Source: Tritrichomonas musculus
Taxonomy: Eukaryota > Parabasalia > Tritrichomonadida > Tritrichomonadidae
Reading direction: 5' to 3'
DNA length: 64,000 nt
Assembly: GCA_039105265.1 (NCBI GenBank)
Contig: JAPFFF010000040.1
Coordinates: 1,116,001-1,180,000 of the forward strand
In this document: piece after piece, positions 19,633 through 31,500 of the stretch
How positions within the stretch are numbered: the first letter of the stretch is position 1
Layout of the letters: every line of letters begins with the position of its first letter
Made by a program: the position numbers and the translations under genes
The notes under the pieces: model-generated
Told to the model about the DNA's origin: nothing
The model's database searches: none
Seen by the model: only the letters and a program-made list of their open reading frames with translations

Positions 19633-20030
19633 AGTTGAGTAGCTACTTTATCAACTTATTTATTTGGTAAAAAGATGAAAAAAGCATGAGTGCAAAAAAG
19701 TTTCAAACTTTTTTCTAATGTACGATACAAGGTCAATATTGACCTTAACCTCCGGGGACAATATTGAGTATCGGGGGCGATAAGTATTCCCCGAATATTA
19801 TTTTAAAATTTAAATTTTAAATTTGATATTCACTGAATCATAAAGTATCATATGATTATCCTTACGTTGAATTGATGAATATACATTCCAAATATGCAAT
19901 TTCATTTATCTTCTTTTTTAATGGATGATTTAATTTTGCATTATTTGGAGTATTCTATTGTATAAAACACTTTTTGAAATAACTATATGAAAAAATTGTT
20001 TATATAGTTCAAATTGGAATGTTGTATCTG
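19633..20030. other. Intergenic with palindrome cluster
   Basis: It contains the perfect 18-bp palindrome AAGGTCAATATTGACCTT (19729-19746), a GC-richer imperfect hairpin at 19751-19797 (CCGGGGACAATATTGAGTATC against GATAAGTATTCCCCG), and an AAATTTAAATTT palindrome near 19803-19823. No gene. Confidence 0.65.
19729..19746. repeat. 18-bp perfect palindrome
   Basis: AAGGTCAATATTGACCTT reads the same on both strands. It heads a patch that is noticeably GC-richer than its surroundings and could be a transposon end remnant. Confidence 0.8.
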
Positions 20031-20460
20031 CTGTTTAATTATCATTTCCTGGTTGATCTTCATTCGTATTTTCATCAATATTCATATTATCAACAAGATT
20101 TACAGTGTATGAGTCTATCTTCTTCATATGAAGCATGCTAATTCTTCGATATTTCAAGAAAACAAAATTATTCTTCACATTCTCATCGTCCTTGATCATT
20201 TCATATATATCTGCGGTGATTAAAACCACCACTGCTTCTGTGTAATTGCTCACAATGGAACTCGATTTAATCGCTTCTCCAACAACTTCAAACTTCTCCG
20301 TTCTTTCCCAAGTGTTCCTGCGGTCACTGGTCCTCCAATTGTGATTCCAATTCCAAAGACGAAGTTCGACTGTGCTGTGCTGTGTTGTTCATGTACTCTG
20401 TTGCCTCCAGAACGTCGAATGCAAAGTTGATTGAATCAAAGACAATGTCGATGAATTGAA
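20031..20460 (-). pseudogene. Duplicated 3' end of a nucleotide-cyclase-type gene
   Basis: About 430 bases nearly identical to 23220-23652. The minus strand encodes VVGEAIKSSSIVSNYTEA-like sequence ending ENTNEDQPGNDN, the end of a class III cyclase catalytic domain plus C-terminal tail. Similarity starts at TGTTTAATTATCATTT and stops at GATGAATTG. This copy lacks everything upstream, so it is a truncated duplicate. It carries frame breaks of its own relative to the catalytic frame. Confidence 0.7.
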
Positions 20461-21825
20461 TATGATTCATAAAAAAAAGAAATTGTTAAATTTTAACTAA
20501 GAGAAAAAAGGCAGTTGTAATAAATGGAATTTCAATGAGTAATAATGACAAAATTTACAGATTCACCTAAAAAATAAATTGATCATCATTTTGTTTATCA
20601 AGAATCAATTTGAAGTTTTCATCTATTATATATAAATAAAAGCAATGAATGATATAGAAGATTACAAATCATTAAAATAAATGAAACAAAATGATCTCAG
20701 ATATCTGATTCCAACATTTACTGAGTTATTTGAAAGAGGAAATATAATTGAGTTATCAATAAGGCTTAAAACATATGTTTTTATTTCAAAAACATTTACA
20801 ATTACATTCTTTCTAGAAGTTATATTTTGAATAGAATATTCAGTATGATGAACCAATGCATATTATTATGCTTATAATCTTTCTTGATTTTACTATTATT
20901 TTAGAATTGGATAATGAGAATAGATTTAAGAAATTTTCATCATATTTAATGCAATTGAGAAATAATCATTTATCTGAAATTAAGAAGACATTTCACTAAG
21001 TATTGACGTTATTCATAAAGAATAACATATATTCTCAATAAAGTATCATAAAAAATAGCTTATATATAATGTATCAGTCATTTGCAATAATTTTTTTTTT
21101 AAGTGATGTAAAATTTTTGATTGACAAAAAGTTTGTCTTGTTTTTTATTCAAAAAGTTTGATAAAACAATTTTTTTTTTTTTTTTTTTTTCATATGCTAA
21201 GTATGAGTATTATATTTATTGAATAATTTTGGATCGAAATGCTATGATCTTTTTATATCATTCAAATCAATAAGAAAAATGAAAATATTTTATTATATGA
21301 TTAAAAAAAATTTTAAAGCCATATAATAAGATAATGAATATTTTAAAGTGATTTTGAAGTATTTTAATATTTATTTTTTTTTAAAAAAAATGATACAGAA
21401 CAAAGTTTTATATTAATGACAGATTTCAAAAAAGAAAAAAAAAAGATAAATATTTGTTACAAAATAAAAATTAATGTGCAAAAATTGTTATTTTAAAAGA
21501 ATTGCATCTGATTGATAAATAGTTTAATCATATTATATCATACCTTAAAACATATAATTATATTGATTTTAAGTCATAAAATAAGTCATATTTTTACTCT
21601 TTTTCATGATAAAGGATTTATCAGATTTGAAAAAGAATTTTGAAATAATTAATATGAATTTACAAAAAAAGTAACTAGCCTTGATTTTTATGTTATTCAG
21701 ATTATTTTTTCATTACAATCTTAAAAAAATGGAAATATTCTTCATTAAAAAGTTTGTCTTGTTTTTATTGTGAAAATTTCAAAAATCATTTAAAAAGTTT
21801 GATCCAAAAATTGAGAAATGGCTGT
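20461..21825. other. Long AT-rich intergenic region
   Basis: No supported gene. T-rich and A-rich homopolymers occur near 21171-21190 and 21376-21390. The word AAAGTTTG(T/A)(C/T)TTG appears twice (around 21129 and 21748). A weak minus-strand frame at 20662-20856 has no family resemblance. Confidence 0.6.
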
Positions 21826-21831
21826 TCATTG
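21826..21831 (+). promoter_or_regulatory. Initiator (Inr) for actin-like gene
   Basis: TCATTG fits TCA(+1)YW and lies 15-20 bases before the ATG at 21847. Confidence 0.6.
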
Positions 21832-21846
21832 ACCAATTATTTTTGA

Positions 21847-22989
21847 ATGGATCAAGACTTATCTACAATCGTTATAGATAATGGATCAAGTGTTTTCAAA
21901 GCAGGATTGGCTGGTGATGAAGCTCCAAAAGTTATTATTCCAGCTGCTGTAGGGCGTTCTAAATATGCGCCTCCTTATGAACAGGCAAAAAATAACTTTG
22001 GCGATTTATTTTTTGGAAGTGATATCCTACTGTCACCTGACTTAAAACTTCATTATCCAATCGAAAGAGGGATTGTGAAAAATTGGGATTTTCTTGAGAA
22101 ACTATATCACAACATCTTTTATAAGCAGCTAAAGCTTAACCCAGAAGAGCATCCTGTATTATTAACTGTACCAACATTAACACCAGATAGAAATCGAGAA
22201 GCATACACTCAAATAATGTTTGAAACATTCAATGTACCTTCAATATACATCGGAGATCAAGCATCTTTATCTCTATATTCATCAGGCCGCGACACAGGAA
22301 TAATATGTGAAGTTGGAGATGATTTAACACAGATTCTGTGCAAATATGAAAAAAAGATAATAAAATATACAAATGAATATGCTAAATTAGGTGGACAAGA
22401 TATCAATCAATATTTAGAAAAGCAAATGCAGCTTAATCATGGAGTATATGCTGATACATCAAATATGAAAGAATCAATAAGAAAGATGAAAGAAGAACTT
22501 TGCTATGTTGCCCTTGATTATGCAAAAGAAGTGCAAAAAACTCATGATGCATCGATATATGATGCACCATATACTTTCCCAAATGGTCAAAGAGTTATAA
22601 TATGCAAAGAACGATTTGAATGTGGTGAACTTCTTTTTAGACCCAATGATTTTGGAATTGATACTGATGGTATTGCTCAAATGATATTTAATAATATCAA
22701 AAAATGTGATGATGATCTTCAAAGGGATCTTTTCTCTAATATCGTATTAAGTGGGGGAGCAACAATGATGAAAGGATTTCCAGAAAGAGTTGAAAATGAA
22801 ATCATCAAATTGTCCAGTATGCTAAAGAAATTTATTAAAATTAAAGTTGTTGCACCGCCTGAAATGAAATTTGGATGCTGGATTGGAGGTTCAATTTTTG
22901 CCTCATTAGCACCATTCCCTAGCCTTCTTTTAACCAAAGAAAATTATAATGAAAATGGTCCTGGAATGGCTAATAAATTATTTAAATAA
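21847..22989 (+). CDS. Divergent actin-family protein
   Basis: 380 residues, about the length of actin (375), and colinear with it. Phosphate 1: VIDNGSSVFKAGLAGDEAP. Recognisable blocks include YPIERGIVKNWDFLEKLYHN, EEHPVLLTVPTLTPDRNREA, IMFETFNVPSIYI, EELCYVALDYAKE, LSGGATMMKGFPERV and GCWIGGSIFASLAPF. Deviations: the DNase-I loop/subdomain 2 is unrelated in sequence, the P2 motif DSGDG is EVGDD (Asp154 position is Glu), and the C-terminus reads GPGMANKLFK instead of GPSIVHRKCF. The hydrolysis-associated Gln is kept (IGDQASLSLYSSG). An Inr precedes it. It is more likely a specialised trichomonad actin or actin-like protein than a named Arp. The TAA stop sits in a TAAA motif, the trichomonad poly(A) signal. 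Confidence 0.88.
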   Translation: MDQDLSTIVIDNGSSVFKAGLAGDEAPKVIIPAAVGRSKYAPPYEQAKNNFGDLFFGSDILLSPDLKLHYPIERGIVKNWDFLEKLYHNIFYKQLKLNPEEHPVLLTVPTLTPDRNREAYTQIMFETFNVPSIYIGDQASLSLYSSGRDTGIICEVGDDLTQILCKYEKKIIKYTNEYAKLGGQDINQYLEKQMQLNHGVYADTSNMKESIRKMKEELCYVALDYAKEVQKTHDASIYDAPYTFPNGQRVIICKERFECGELLFRPNDFGIDTDGIAQMIFNNIKKCDDDLQRDLFSNIVLSGGATMMKGFPERVENEIIKLSSMLKKFIKIKVVAPPEMKFGCWIGGSIFASLAPFPSLLLTKENYNENGPGMANKLFK

Positions 22990-23219
22990 AAAGATATTCT
23001 GGTAATGATTATTTATATTTTTAATTTATGCTTTTATAGGTTCAAAAAAAAAGAATTAAAAAACTATGATAAAATCGATGACATCATTTGCAATTTTAAT
23101 TAACTGACTTTAGCAAATATTTTGAAAAACTTAAATAATGCCAATCATAGAAATATTTCTTTATTTTACATTATTAATATAATTATTGTTATATGAGCAT
23201 TTAATATATTTGTGTTTGT

Positions 23220-25868
23220 TGTTTAATTATCATTTTCTGGTTGATCTTCATTCGTATTTTCATCAATATTCATATTATCAACAAGATTTACAATGCATGA
23301 GTCAATCTTCTTCATATGAAGCATGTTAATTCTTCGATATTTCGAGAAAACAAAATTATTCTTCACATTCTCATCGTCCTTGATCATTTCATATATATCT
23401 GCGGTGATTAAAACCATCACTGCTTCCGTGTAATTGCTCACAATGGAACTCGATTTGATCGCTTCTCCAACAACATCAAACTTCATCCGTTCTTTCCCAA
23501 GTGTTCCTGCGGTCACTTGTCCTCCAATTGTGATTCCAATTCCAATGACGAAGTTCGACTGTGCTGTGCTGTGTTGTGTTGTTCTTGTACTCTGTCGCCT
23601 CCAGAACGTCGAATGCAAAGTTGATTGAATCAATGACAATGTCGATGAATTGGACACTGTGCGCGTGGAACGAGCTGATGTCGTAGATGCTTTTTCGGCT
23701 GTGTACAACTCGCTTCTTTGACTCTTGCTTGAGGATGGCAAGATTGGTGCTGTTGTTGCTCTCTGAGTTGCGACTGTAGCTCGATGGACTGTTCTTAGCG
23801 CTCTTCTCATTTGAGTTGTTCGCTTGGACGCTGTTTGCGCTCATATTGTTGAAGATGTTTGCAAAGTTGCTGTTTGAAATGATGTCATTATAGCTTCCCA
23901 TGCTGTTTGAGAAATCTGGATTTTGAAATTTATTAGTGCTTTCATTCTCATTCTCATTATCACTGCTGTTGCTTTCACTGTTATTATTAGAATTGCTGCT
24001 CTCATTATTATTATTATTTTTATTATTATTAAAATTGTTTAAATCATTATTACTATTAGTGTTATTAATGTTGCCACTATTATTATTAATATTAGAATTG
24101 TCATTATCATTATTGTTGTTAAAAATATTAGATTTATTATTATTGTTGTTTGAATTAACATAGTTGATGTTGTTGCTGTTAGAACTATTGATTTTGCTGT
24201 TGTTTTCTGTGTTGGCTTGGCTGTTTGTATTGCTTTCATTTGCTGAGCTTTCGAAATCAGTTTCACCGTCTTTATTGTTTCTGTCGAGAGAGAAATCCTC
24301 GATCATTTCCTGTGTCTGTGACTTGCACTTCTTTATTGAGTTGTTGTTGAAGAGTCCTCCGATTGTCTGGTATGACTCAGACATCACAGAAGTCTTTGTG
24401 AGGTTCGGATAGTTGAGATCCTGGCTGTCGTAGACAGTGAACAACTTGGCCATGCTTCATATTGCCTGCTCGCTTGTTATGTGAGATATTTGGTCATTAA
24501 AATTGAGCAGCTTTATTGTTATAACGGACATGCTTAATTGAGAACGATATGTTCTGAGTTATTTCATCATTCCGAGAAGTTGCCTGAGGCAAGACTTGGT
24601 GCATAATCTCAACAGTTCTCATCTTTGCTCTCTTTATCTCCTCCTCGTTTATGTAGAGCTTTGTTTGATCGGTCAGAATGATTGCATACACGTCATCGGG
24701 CTGTGGCAATTTTGTCAGCAAGGCTGAAAGAATCATCTTTGTACCGTCGTATTTAATGCCGATAATTGTCATCTGACAAGGTTCTTTATAAAGATCGACT
24801 TTTTCAGAGGATGTTATGACCTTATTATTATTATTGATGTTGTTCAAGTCACCGCTGTCACTGTTTTGTAGCAGTGATTCAAGCATCAGTGATCATTGTT
24901 ATTTGTGTCAGCAGCTTCATTTTCATATTCATTATTATTGTTCTTCTTCTTCTGTTGCATTTGTCCAGTATTGACAAGAAGTCATCCTTGCTGATGATTG
25001 TCGAGATGCTCGACTGGTAGAGCTCCTCCTTCGAGAAGCCGAAGATCTGAGAAGTGGATGAATTGACCAATTGAATATTGCATCTTTTATTGAATATGAT
25101 AATTGAATTAGAGCAGTTGCGTATGTGAACGTTTACGCGTGTTGTTTGATTGGAACCTTTTGAGTCAGAGTGACCAATTATCATTTCAACCAAAGATTGA
25201 TTCTGAACGATAGACAAGGGTGGCAATCGAGCGATCAAAATCCTCACAATATTGAACTCTTCTTCTAAGTTATTTATGATGAACAACTCGATGATGAAAA
25301 TGACAAGTTCAATGGCAAACGTACGCAATGAAATAATGATTGAATCATTCTTTAATTGGTCAATTTTAAGGTCAATTCCAATGTTCAGAATTTCTTGACA
25401 ATCTTCAAGTTTCGGTAACAAATAAGTGGTCCAGTGAAAGACAACGATAATTAACTTTCAATGATTCGCCTTGCATGTTAATTATACAGGCGTTGGTGAA
25501 GTGAAGTGTGTCTAACCGTTCACTTAATCCGTTACAAGATGAGGAACTGTCTGAGCCCCAAATGAGTATCTTGTGCTGATACAGCAAATCTTGAGAGTAG
25601 TTGTAAACAAGGTTCAAATGATGGACATGTGATGTGTAATTTGTACTGCCAACATAACCGAAAATACCCAACAAAATTGAGTTGGCAACGTCTCATTAAG
25701 AAGAGGTGTTCGACGTGACCCTATTTCAAGCCATTTGACAAGCACATTGAATTTCGTGTCGGTGTCACGAATGAGATAAAAAAAGCCCGCCAAACTACCA
25801 GTGATAACATTTGAACAGAAAACGGCAGGTAATACAACGATCACCTTTGGCTGATTTTTTTTTTGCAT
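23220..25868 (-). pseudogene. Decayed PAS-domain class III nucleotide cyclase
   Basis: The region reads 5'-3' on the minus strand through at least five successive frames. Pieces in order: N-terminal part of the kind seen in trichomonad membrane cyclases (25868-25405), a helical stretch with PPLSIVQNQSLVEMIIGHSD, a PAS domain (SIIIFNKRCNIQLVNSST...IFGFSKEELYQSSI), the post-PAS segment DVYAIILTDQTKLYINEEE, an Asn-rich linker (about 23950-24240), and a cyclase end (VIGIGITIGGQVTAGTLG, MKFDVVGEAIKSSSIVSN). The cyclase block matches the G-x-x-x-G-x-V-x-A-G-x-x-G core of class III cyclases. The front half of the catalytic domain is not evident. The frame changes make a functional product unlikely. 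Its last 430 bases are duplicated at 20031-20460. Confidence 0.75.
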
Positions 25869-26217
25869 TTTCTTGTAATTCTTTCTGCTTATATAAATTT
25901 GTTAATGATGATTCTCAATTCAATTAATCATTGAAAATCTCTATTTTTCTATGTTTTTTTATGATTTGTGATGTGTACAATGTTCATGCTATCAAAATTT
26001 TGTGTTTATGATGCAAAATTGAATACTTTGTGTAAAAGATTTTGAATTTACAATCAAAAATATTGATTCTTTATTTTGCAAATTTTTAATTTTCAATAAT
26101 GATCAACGAGAGAAAATCATTGAAATTAATGATATAATTATATTTTAAAACAAAATAAATGAACAAAGACAATCTTCTTGTTGAAACTATATTTATTAAG
26201 GTTATATATCTTAAAAT
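25869..26217. other. Intergenic AT-rich region
   Basis: Nothing gene-like seen between the cyclase relic and the small gene at 26218. Confidence 0.6.
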
Positions 26218-26628
26218 TTATAGAAATTCACCTGTTTCAAGATTGACATATTTATCTAATCTTAATTTAGCATGGAAATCTTTTCCATATTCACCAGCAT
26301 ATGTTTGTGAATCCAATTTGAAAGGAATATTTTGTAATGAACCATTTCTTGTTCTCCTAATTAAATGATTATCTAAAAAGTATTGAAGGACTTTTTTGTG
26401 TCTTTCTTCATCATCAATGTTTAGATAAAAACAACAAACGCCATCTCCTTTATTTGAATGCTTTGCTGAAACGCAAATATCGTTTGAAACAGCATTTTTG
26501 CACATTCGATCTGCAAAATTAACATTTTTAAAAAAATACATCCATTTGCCACATTTATCAGGATCTAATGCTTCCTTGTCATCCCTATAATAATAAATCC
26601 AAAATTCATTTTCATCTCTTTTCAACAT
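26218..26628 (-). CDS. Small unrecognised protein, possibly bacterial-like
   Basis: A 136-residue protein starts with ATG at 26628, with a strict Inr (TCATTT) 3-10 bases upstream, so it is probably a live gene. The sequence is a compact globular type: WIYYYRDD, DKCGKWMYFF, AVSNDICVSAKHSN, GVCCFYLNIDDEERHKKVLQYFL, then IPFKLDSQTYAGEYGKDF and the end YVNLETGEFL. No trichomonad repeat, signal peptide or membrane segment is present. The pattern recalls short uncharacterised bacterial proteins, so lateral transfer is possible, but this is from memory and not tested. Function unknown. Confidence 0.7.
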   Translation of the reverse strand: MLKRDENEFWIYYYRDDKEALDPDKCGKWMYFFKNVNFADRMCKNAVSNDICVSAKHSNKGDGVCCFYLNIDDEERHKKVLQYFLDNHLIRRTRNGSLQNIPFKLDSQTYAGEYGKDFHAKLRLDKYVNLETGEFL

Positions 26629-26631
26629 TTA

Positions 26632-26637
26632 AAATGA
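26632..26637 (-). promoter_or_regulatory. Initiator (Inr) for the 136-residue protein
   Basis: TCATTT on the minus strand, directly before TAAATG, fits TCA(+1)YW. Confidence 0.65.
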
Positions 26638-27539
26638 TATAAATTATATTATTGGCAGAAAAATATTGAATAGTATTCAAAAATTGGAAAGGCAGATTCA
26701 AACACAAAAACTGGAAAGGCAGCCCAAAATTCATTACATCTATTCAAAATTGGAATAAATTAATGATATAATAAAATATGGTGGGATAAATATGAAATAA
26801 TGCCTTTATCATTTGCAACATTGCTTTCATATCTCAAATTACATAATGAGATAATTTATCAAAAGAATGATTCATTATCAATGAATAATTTAGTTCGTAT
26901 TTATCATTTTGGAGATGATACCGAAATTGTTTTAATTAAAAAAAAAAAATATCTTCAATCTTCAAGGAAAAATATTTACGCAAATCCAAGTTGAAACAAT
27001 TTTTAGATATTCTATTTGATTGTTTTGGATTCTCTGATTAATTGTTCACCAAATTGCATTAATCTTTATTCTGCTAAATATTTGAAATTATAGAAAAAAG
27101 AAGTTTAAACAAGTAAAGATGAGCATCAATTCTAGTGCATTCTTAGAATCTAAAACCTCAATTTGTATCAGTTCTAAAGATGTTTTGGAATGACATTTAT
27201 TTTGCTTATTTATTTTTATTATTTTAAAATGGAATAATCAAAGCGCAATTCGAAATTCACAAAGAAATTTGATTGATTATTTAACTTTTTGAGAAGATTT
27301 CTGAGTTTGATATTTCACTTAAATTTTTCAATTCACATAAACAATCATTTGCTTATAAAATCACTTCATATTCATTACTGATTGTATCATTGTATGTTTG
27401 CATAACAGTTTTAAGTGGATATTTTGCAATGAATGCCAACAATCAGGTAGAAAGCAGCTCGATTATTAAAAATCAGAAGTTTTTCTGTATATTAAAAAAA
27501 GATTCAAAAGACAGATAAAATAAATAGAAAAGAATGTAC
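26638..27539. other. Intergenic region
   Basis: No supported gene. Two near-repeats of 'aaaattggaaaggcag' / 'aaaactggaaaggcag' occur at 26679-26720. A 64-codon plus-strand frame at 26800 lacks any recognisable feature. Confidence 0.55.
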
Positions 27540-27960
27540 TAAACAAAAGCTAAGCCATGTTATCAAAATTGGCCAGTTCCACAGGCGGCAGTGTGGATTA
27601 AATATATCAGTACTTCGGCCATTGCAAAAGGCGGCGAGAACTTTTTCAGAAGTTGTCCGTATTTTGGCTTTATTGAAAAAAAAAACAGAAAAATAAAAGA
27701 AAGAAAGAATGCACATCGCAATGCCTTGAGAAAGGATTGTTGAGATTCCAGCGCCAACGATTCCAATCTTGAAGACAAGGAGAGCCAAAGGACAGAAAAA
27801 TGCAATGTTTGCAACCGTCGTTACTATCGTTATACACGCATAAAGCATCGTCCTTCCTTCGCCGATAAGAAAGCCTGTATAAGCGAGGTAGATGCAAGTG
27901 ACAAAGGTGCAAACAAGCAGCCACTTGCATTAAAATGCCTTTGATATCTCTCATTTAATA
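27540..27960 (-). pseudogene. Fragment of a MATE-family transporter
   Basis: Hydrophobic pieces in different frames on the minus strand: the order is ...KGILMQVAACL, LIQAFLSAKEGR-like sequence, LYACITIVTTVANIAFF, then KIGIVGAGISTILSQGIA. The last two match the MATE pattern in which a helix ends and 'G-[IV]-x-G-A-[AG]-[IL]-[AS]-T-x-[IL]-S-Q' begins the next helix. MATE proteins are antiporters that export organic cations. Only about one third of a MATE protein is present, with at least two frame breaks, so it is a dead fragment. Confidence 0.65.
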
Positions 27961-28554
27961 ATTCTTTTACAGCTTCATTTGATTAGGTCTTTTTGAAGGA
28001 TTATCAGACCAGCATTTTTGAAGAAATTTTGAAATATTTTTATCCGAAATTTTGATATATCAAAAAAGTTGCACTTTTCAGACAAAATGCTCTCAATTTT
28101 TTTTCAATCATTTCTATTCAATTCGAAAACTTTTTTATACTAAAAAAAGAGTTGATTTTTTTTATGATTTAATTCCAAAAAACAAGTCAAAATAAGTTCA
28201 TATATCAATAATATTGAGAGGATTTTGTCCCAAAAGTGTAAAGTTTCTCAATATATCAAAATTCTGGTTAAATCTAGTTTCTCTCCTTTTTTAGTGTTTT
28301 TGCTACTTTGTTCTTTGTTTGTTTACTGAATCTGCAATCAGCGATATTCTTAACAACAATAAAAATACCATTTGATTCAAATGGTTCAAAAAAATGTATA
28401 AATAAGAATAGATATATCTTCCAAACGAATGAACAAATATTTTAAATATTTTAACATGATATAAAGCATTTTTCAAAAAAATAATTTAATTTTACTTAAA
28501 AAATAATATATGATCCAATTATTAAATAAGCAATATTTAATAGACGCATTAGCT
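27961..28554. other. Intergenic AT-rich region
   Basis: Nothing gene-like. Two similar words TTGATATATCAAAA (about 28053) and CAATATATCAAAATTC (28250) occur; significance unclear. Confidence 0.55.
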
Positions 28555-31500
28555 CTATTCTATTTCAAAACCTTCGTAAAAAGTATCATTAATATTTTTC
28601 AAGAACGGAGAGAAATAATCAATATGTTTCTTTTTCATTATGGAAAGTCTTCCAAATAAAATAGGATATGGCGGGGTAAACAGCACATCAATCAGCACCT
28701 GAATTACCAATTGAATTTCAATTACAAAATTGTTTCTCATATCTTCTTTTGAAACAATGAAATCAAACAAAACTCCAACATCATTGAAAATGAAGTTTCC
28801 GTCATAATCAAAGATTTCATTAACATCAAAAAACAAGTTTTCAAGCAAAGAAAGCTGATTCGCCAAATTAAACAAAGGTGCAGACAAAATGAAAGATAAG
28901 ATATATTCAATAATATTTCTAGTTTTATTAGAAGGGAAATAAAACTGATAAACATTATAAACAAATCTATTTTGTTGGATATTTGAGAACGCCTTAATAA
29001 AATATTCTTTTGCTTTAATAAAATCAGACGATGAAAAATAAAAAGAAGACAATTTCAAATTTGTAACTGAAATAATGAATATTTTTGATAGTCCAAGTAG
29101 CAAGTTCAAGTAATTAATACTTCGAAATATCAAATCTTCTTCTTCATGATCAGAAGCCTTAATATAATATTGAATAGCTTCTTCAATTGATCCTTCTTTT
29201 TCTTTCATGTAACCAAGCATGAACTCTGCAAGAGGAAACCGATTCTCAGCAGAACGTTTAAACATATGCTCAGCATTACCAATATGATTCAAATAAAACT
29301 TGAAAAATAGTCCAAGATTGTATTGTCCAAATGGATATTCATTCAATCCAGCCTCTTTTAAATATTTCTCAGCTTTTTCAATATCATTTAATTCAAATAA
29401 ATAAATCAAACCAAGATCATTGCAAGAGATGTAACGAAAATTATTTCTTTTCTTAATGTTCGTTTCAGAATGATTTTTTATTTCATAAAAACGAACATTT
29501 TCATAATCAATTTCAATACATTTTAAATAATAATGGATTGATTTAAAAGCATCAAAAGTTTCTCCAAATGAATAAAATCTAGCTAAAATGTAAAGAGCAT
29601 ATGCGTTATTATAACGAGCTGATAATTCAAAATAACCAAGAGCCTTCATATCATCAACTTGCACGCCAAGACCATATTTATAAAACAAGCCAAGGAATAA
29701 AAAGGCTTCAGAATTATATAATTTAGATGACATTTCATAATACTTTCTTGCTTCAATGTAATCTTTTTTATGTCTATTAATATGACCTAAAAATAGAAGT
29801 GAATGAGGATTGTTAAGTTTGGCTGATTCTATAAAATATTTCTTTGCTTCGGAATCATCTTGTTTAACACCATAACCAAAATAGTAAAGATAGCCAAGCA
29901 TGAACATTGCATATGAATTGTTCGAGTTAGCAGATAATTGGAAATAATATTTGGCTCTTGGAAGATCAATAGGAGAACCATGTCCACTATAATAAAGACA
30001 ACCTAAATTAAATAAGGCTCCAGAATCATTAAATTTAGCAGCTTTATCATAATAATATATGGCCTTTGAATAATCTTGCTTGACACCATGACCTCTATGA
30101 TAAATAACCCCCAAGTTATATAATGCATTTTGATTATTTGAAAGATCACAAGATTCAAAGTATTTCTTAGCTTTTAAATAATCTTTTTGAACACCAAAGC
30201 CGTTATAATAATAAACACCTAAACAATAATTTGCATAATCATTTCCTATTCTAGCAGCCTTTTCATAATATTGTTTAGCAATGAAATAATTCTGTTTGAC
30301 ACCATGACCTTCATGATAAAGATTTCCTAATGAACAAAAAGCTTCTTTACTTCCTAATTTTTCTGCTCGTTGATAATATTGAAAAGCTTTTGAATAATTT
30401 ATTTGAACGCCAAGTCCAATCTCATAAAACATTCCTAAAGTTAAAAGTGCCTTTTCATCATCTGTTATTTTGACCAATCTTTCAAAATATTCGCATGATT
30501 TAGTAAAATTCTTCTCAACAAGTTGGCCATTAAAATAATTCAAACCTAAAAATTTTAAAGCATTTGGGTTATTTAATTTTGCTGCTCTTTCAAAATATTC
30601 AAATCCTTTGGTTACACTTCGTCCAACTCCAAGTCCATGTATATAAAGATTACCAAGATTGCATAACGCATTAGAATTATTCTGTTTTGCTGCTAATTCA
30701 TATAATTTTTCTGCAATCCCTATATCTTGGTTTACTGCTCTTCCGTTCATATACATGTTTGCAAGGTTTAAAAGTGCATTTGCATTATTTTGTTTAGACG
30801 AGATTTCATAATATTCTTTCGCTTTGTAATAATCTTGTTTGACTCCAAATCCATTCTCATATAAATAACCAAGATTATAAAAAGCATTTGAATTTTTAAA
30901 TTTTGATGATTTTTCATAAAATTCTTTGGCTTTCAAAAAATCTTGCTTAACACCGAGTCCTTTTTCATACATATAACCTATATTTAAAATAGCAGTTGAA
31001 TGACAAAAACGTGCTGCTAATTCATAATATTTTTTTGCTTTGAAAAAATCTTGTTTAACACCTTGACCGTTTAAACAAATTGTGCCTAAATTATTATATG
31101 AATTTGAATCCTCTTTTTGTGCAGCCAGCTCATAACATTCTCTTGCCTTTATAAAATCTTGTTTGACACCATAACCGTTGTAATACAAAGTTCCTAAAAG
31201 GCAAATGGAAGCATTATCATGCCGACAAGCTGCCAATTCATAAAAATTCTTTGCTTTAGAATATTCATGCTTTTTTTCATATAAATCACCCAAATTTCTA
31301 TAAATGTCAGTTTTTATTTGTTCTGATAAGGATTCATAATAGCAAGTAATTCTATAATATTCTTTGCTATTCGATCTGGGAATGTCAGCTAAACCAGAAA
31401 ACAATTTATTTATGTCTTCTTGCTCTAAAAATTGTTCAAAACATTTCAAACTTTCATCGTGATCTAATTTACAAAAATCTCCATATAGAAACATACTTCC

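Noticed and set aside
23936-24163. Leu-rich plus-strand frame opposite the cyclase relic
   Set aside because: It is the antisense of an Asn-rich linker (AAT/AAC runs read as ATT/GTT/TTA); not a membrane protein gene.
26800-26994. 64-codon plus-strand frame beginning MPLSFATLLSYLKLH
   Set aside because: No Inr, no family likeness and poly-A derived Lys run at its end; not supported as a gene.
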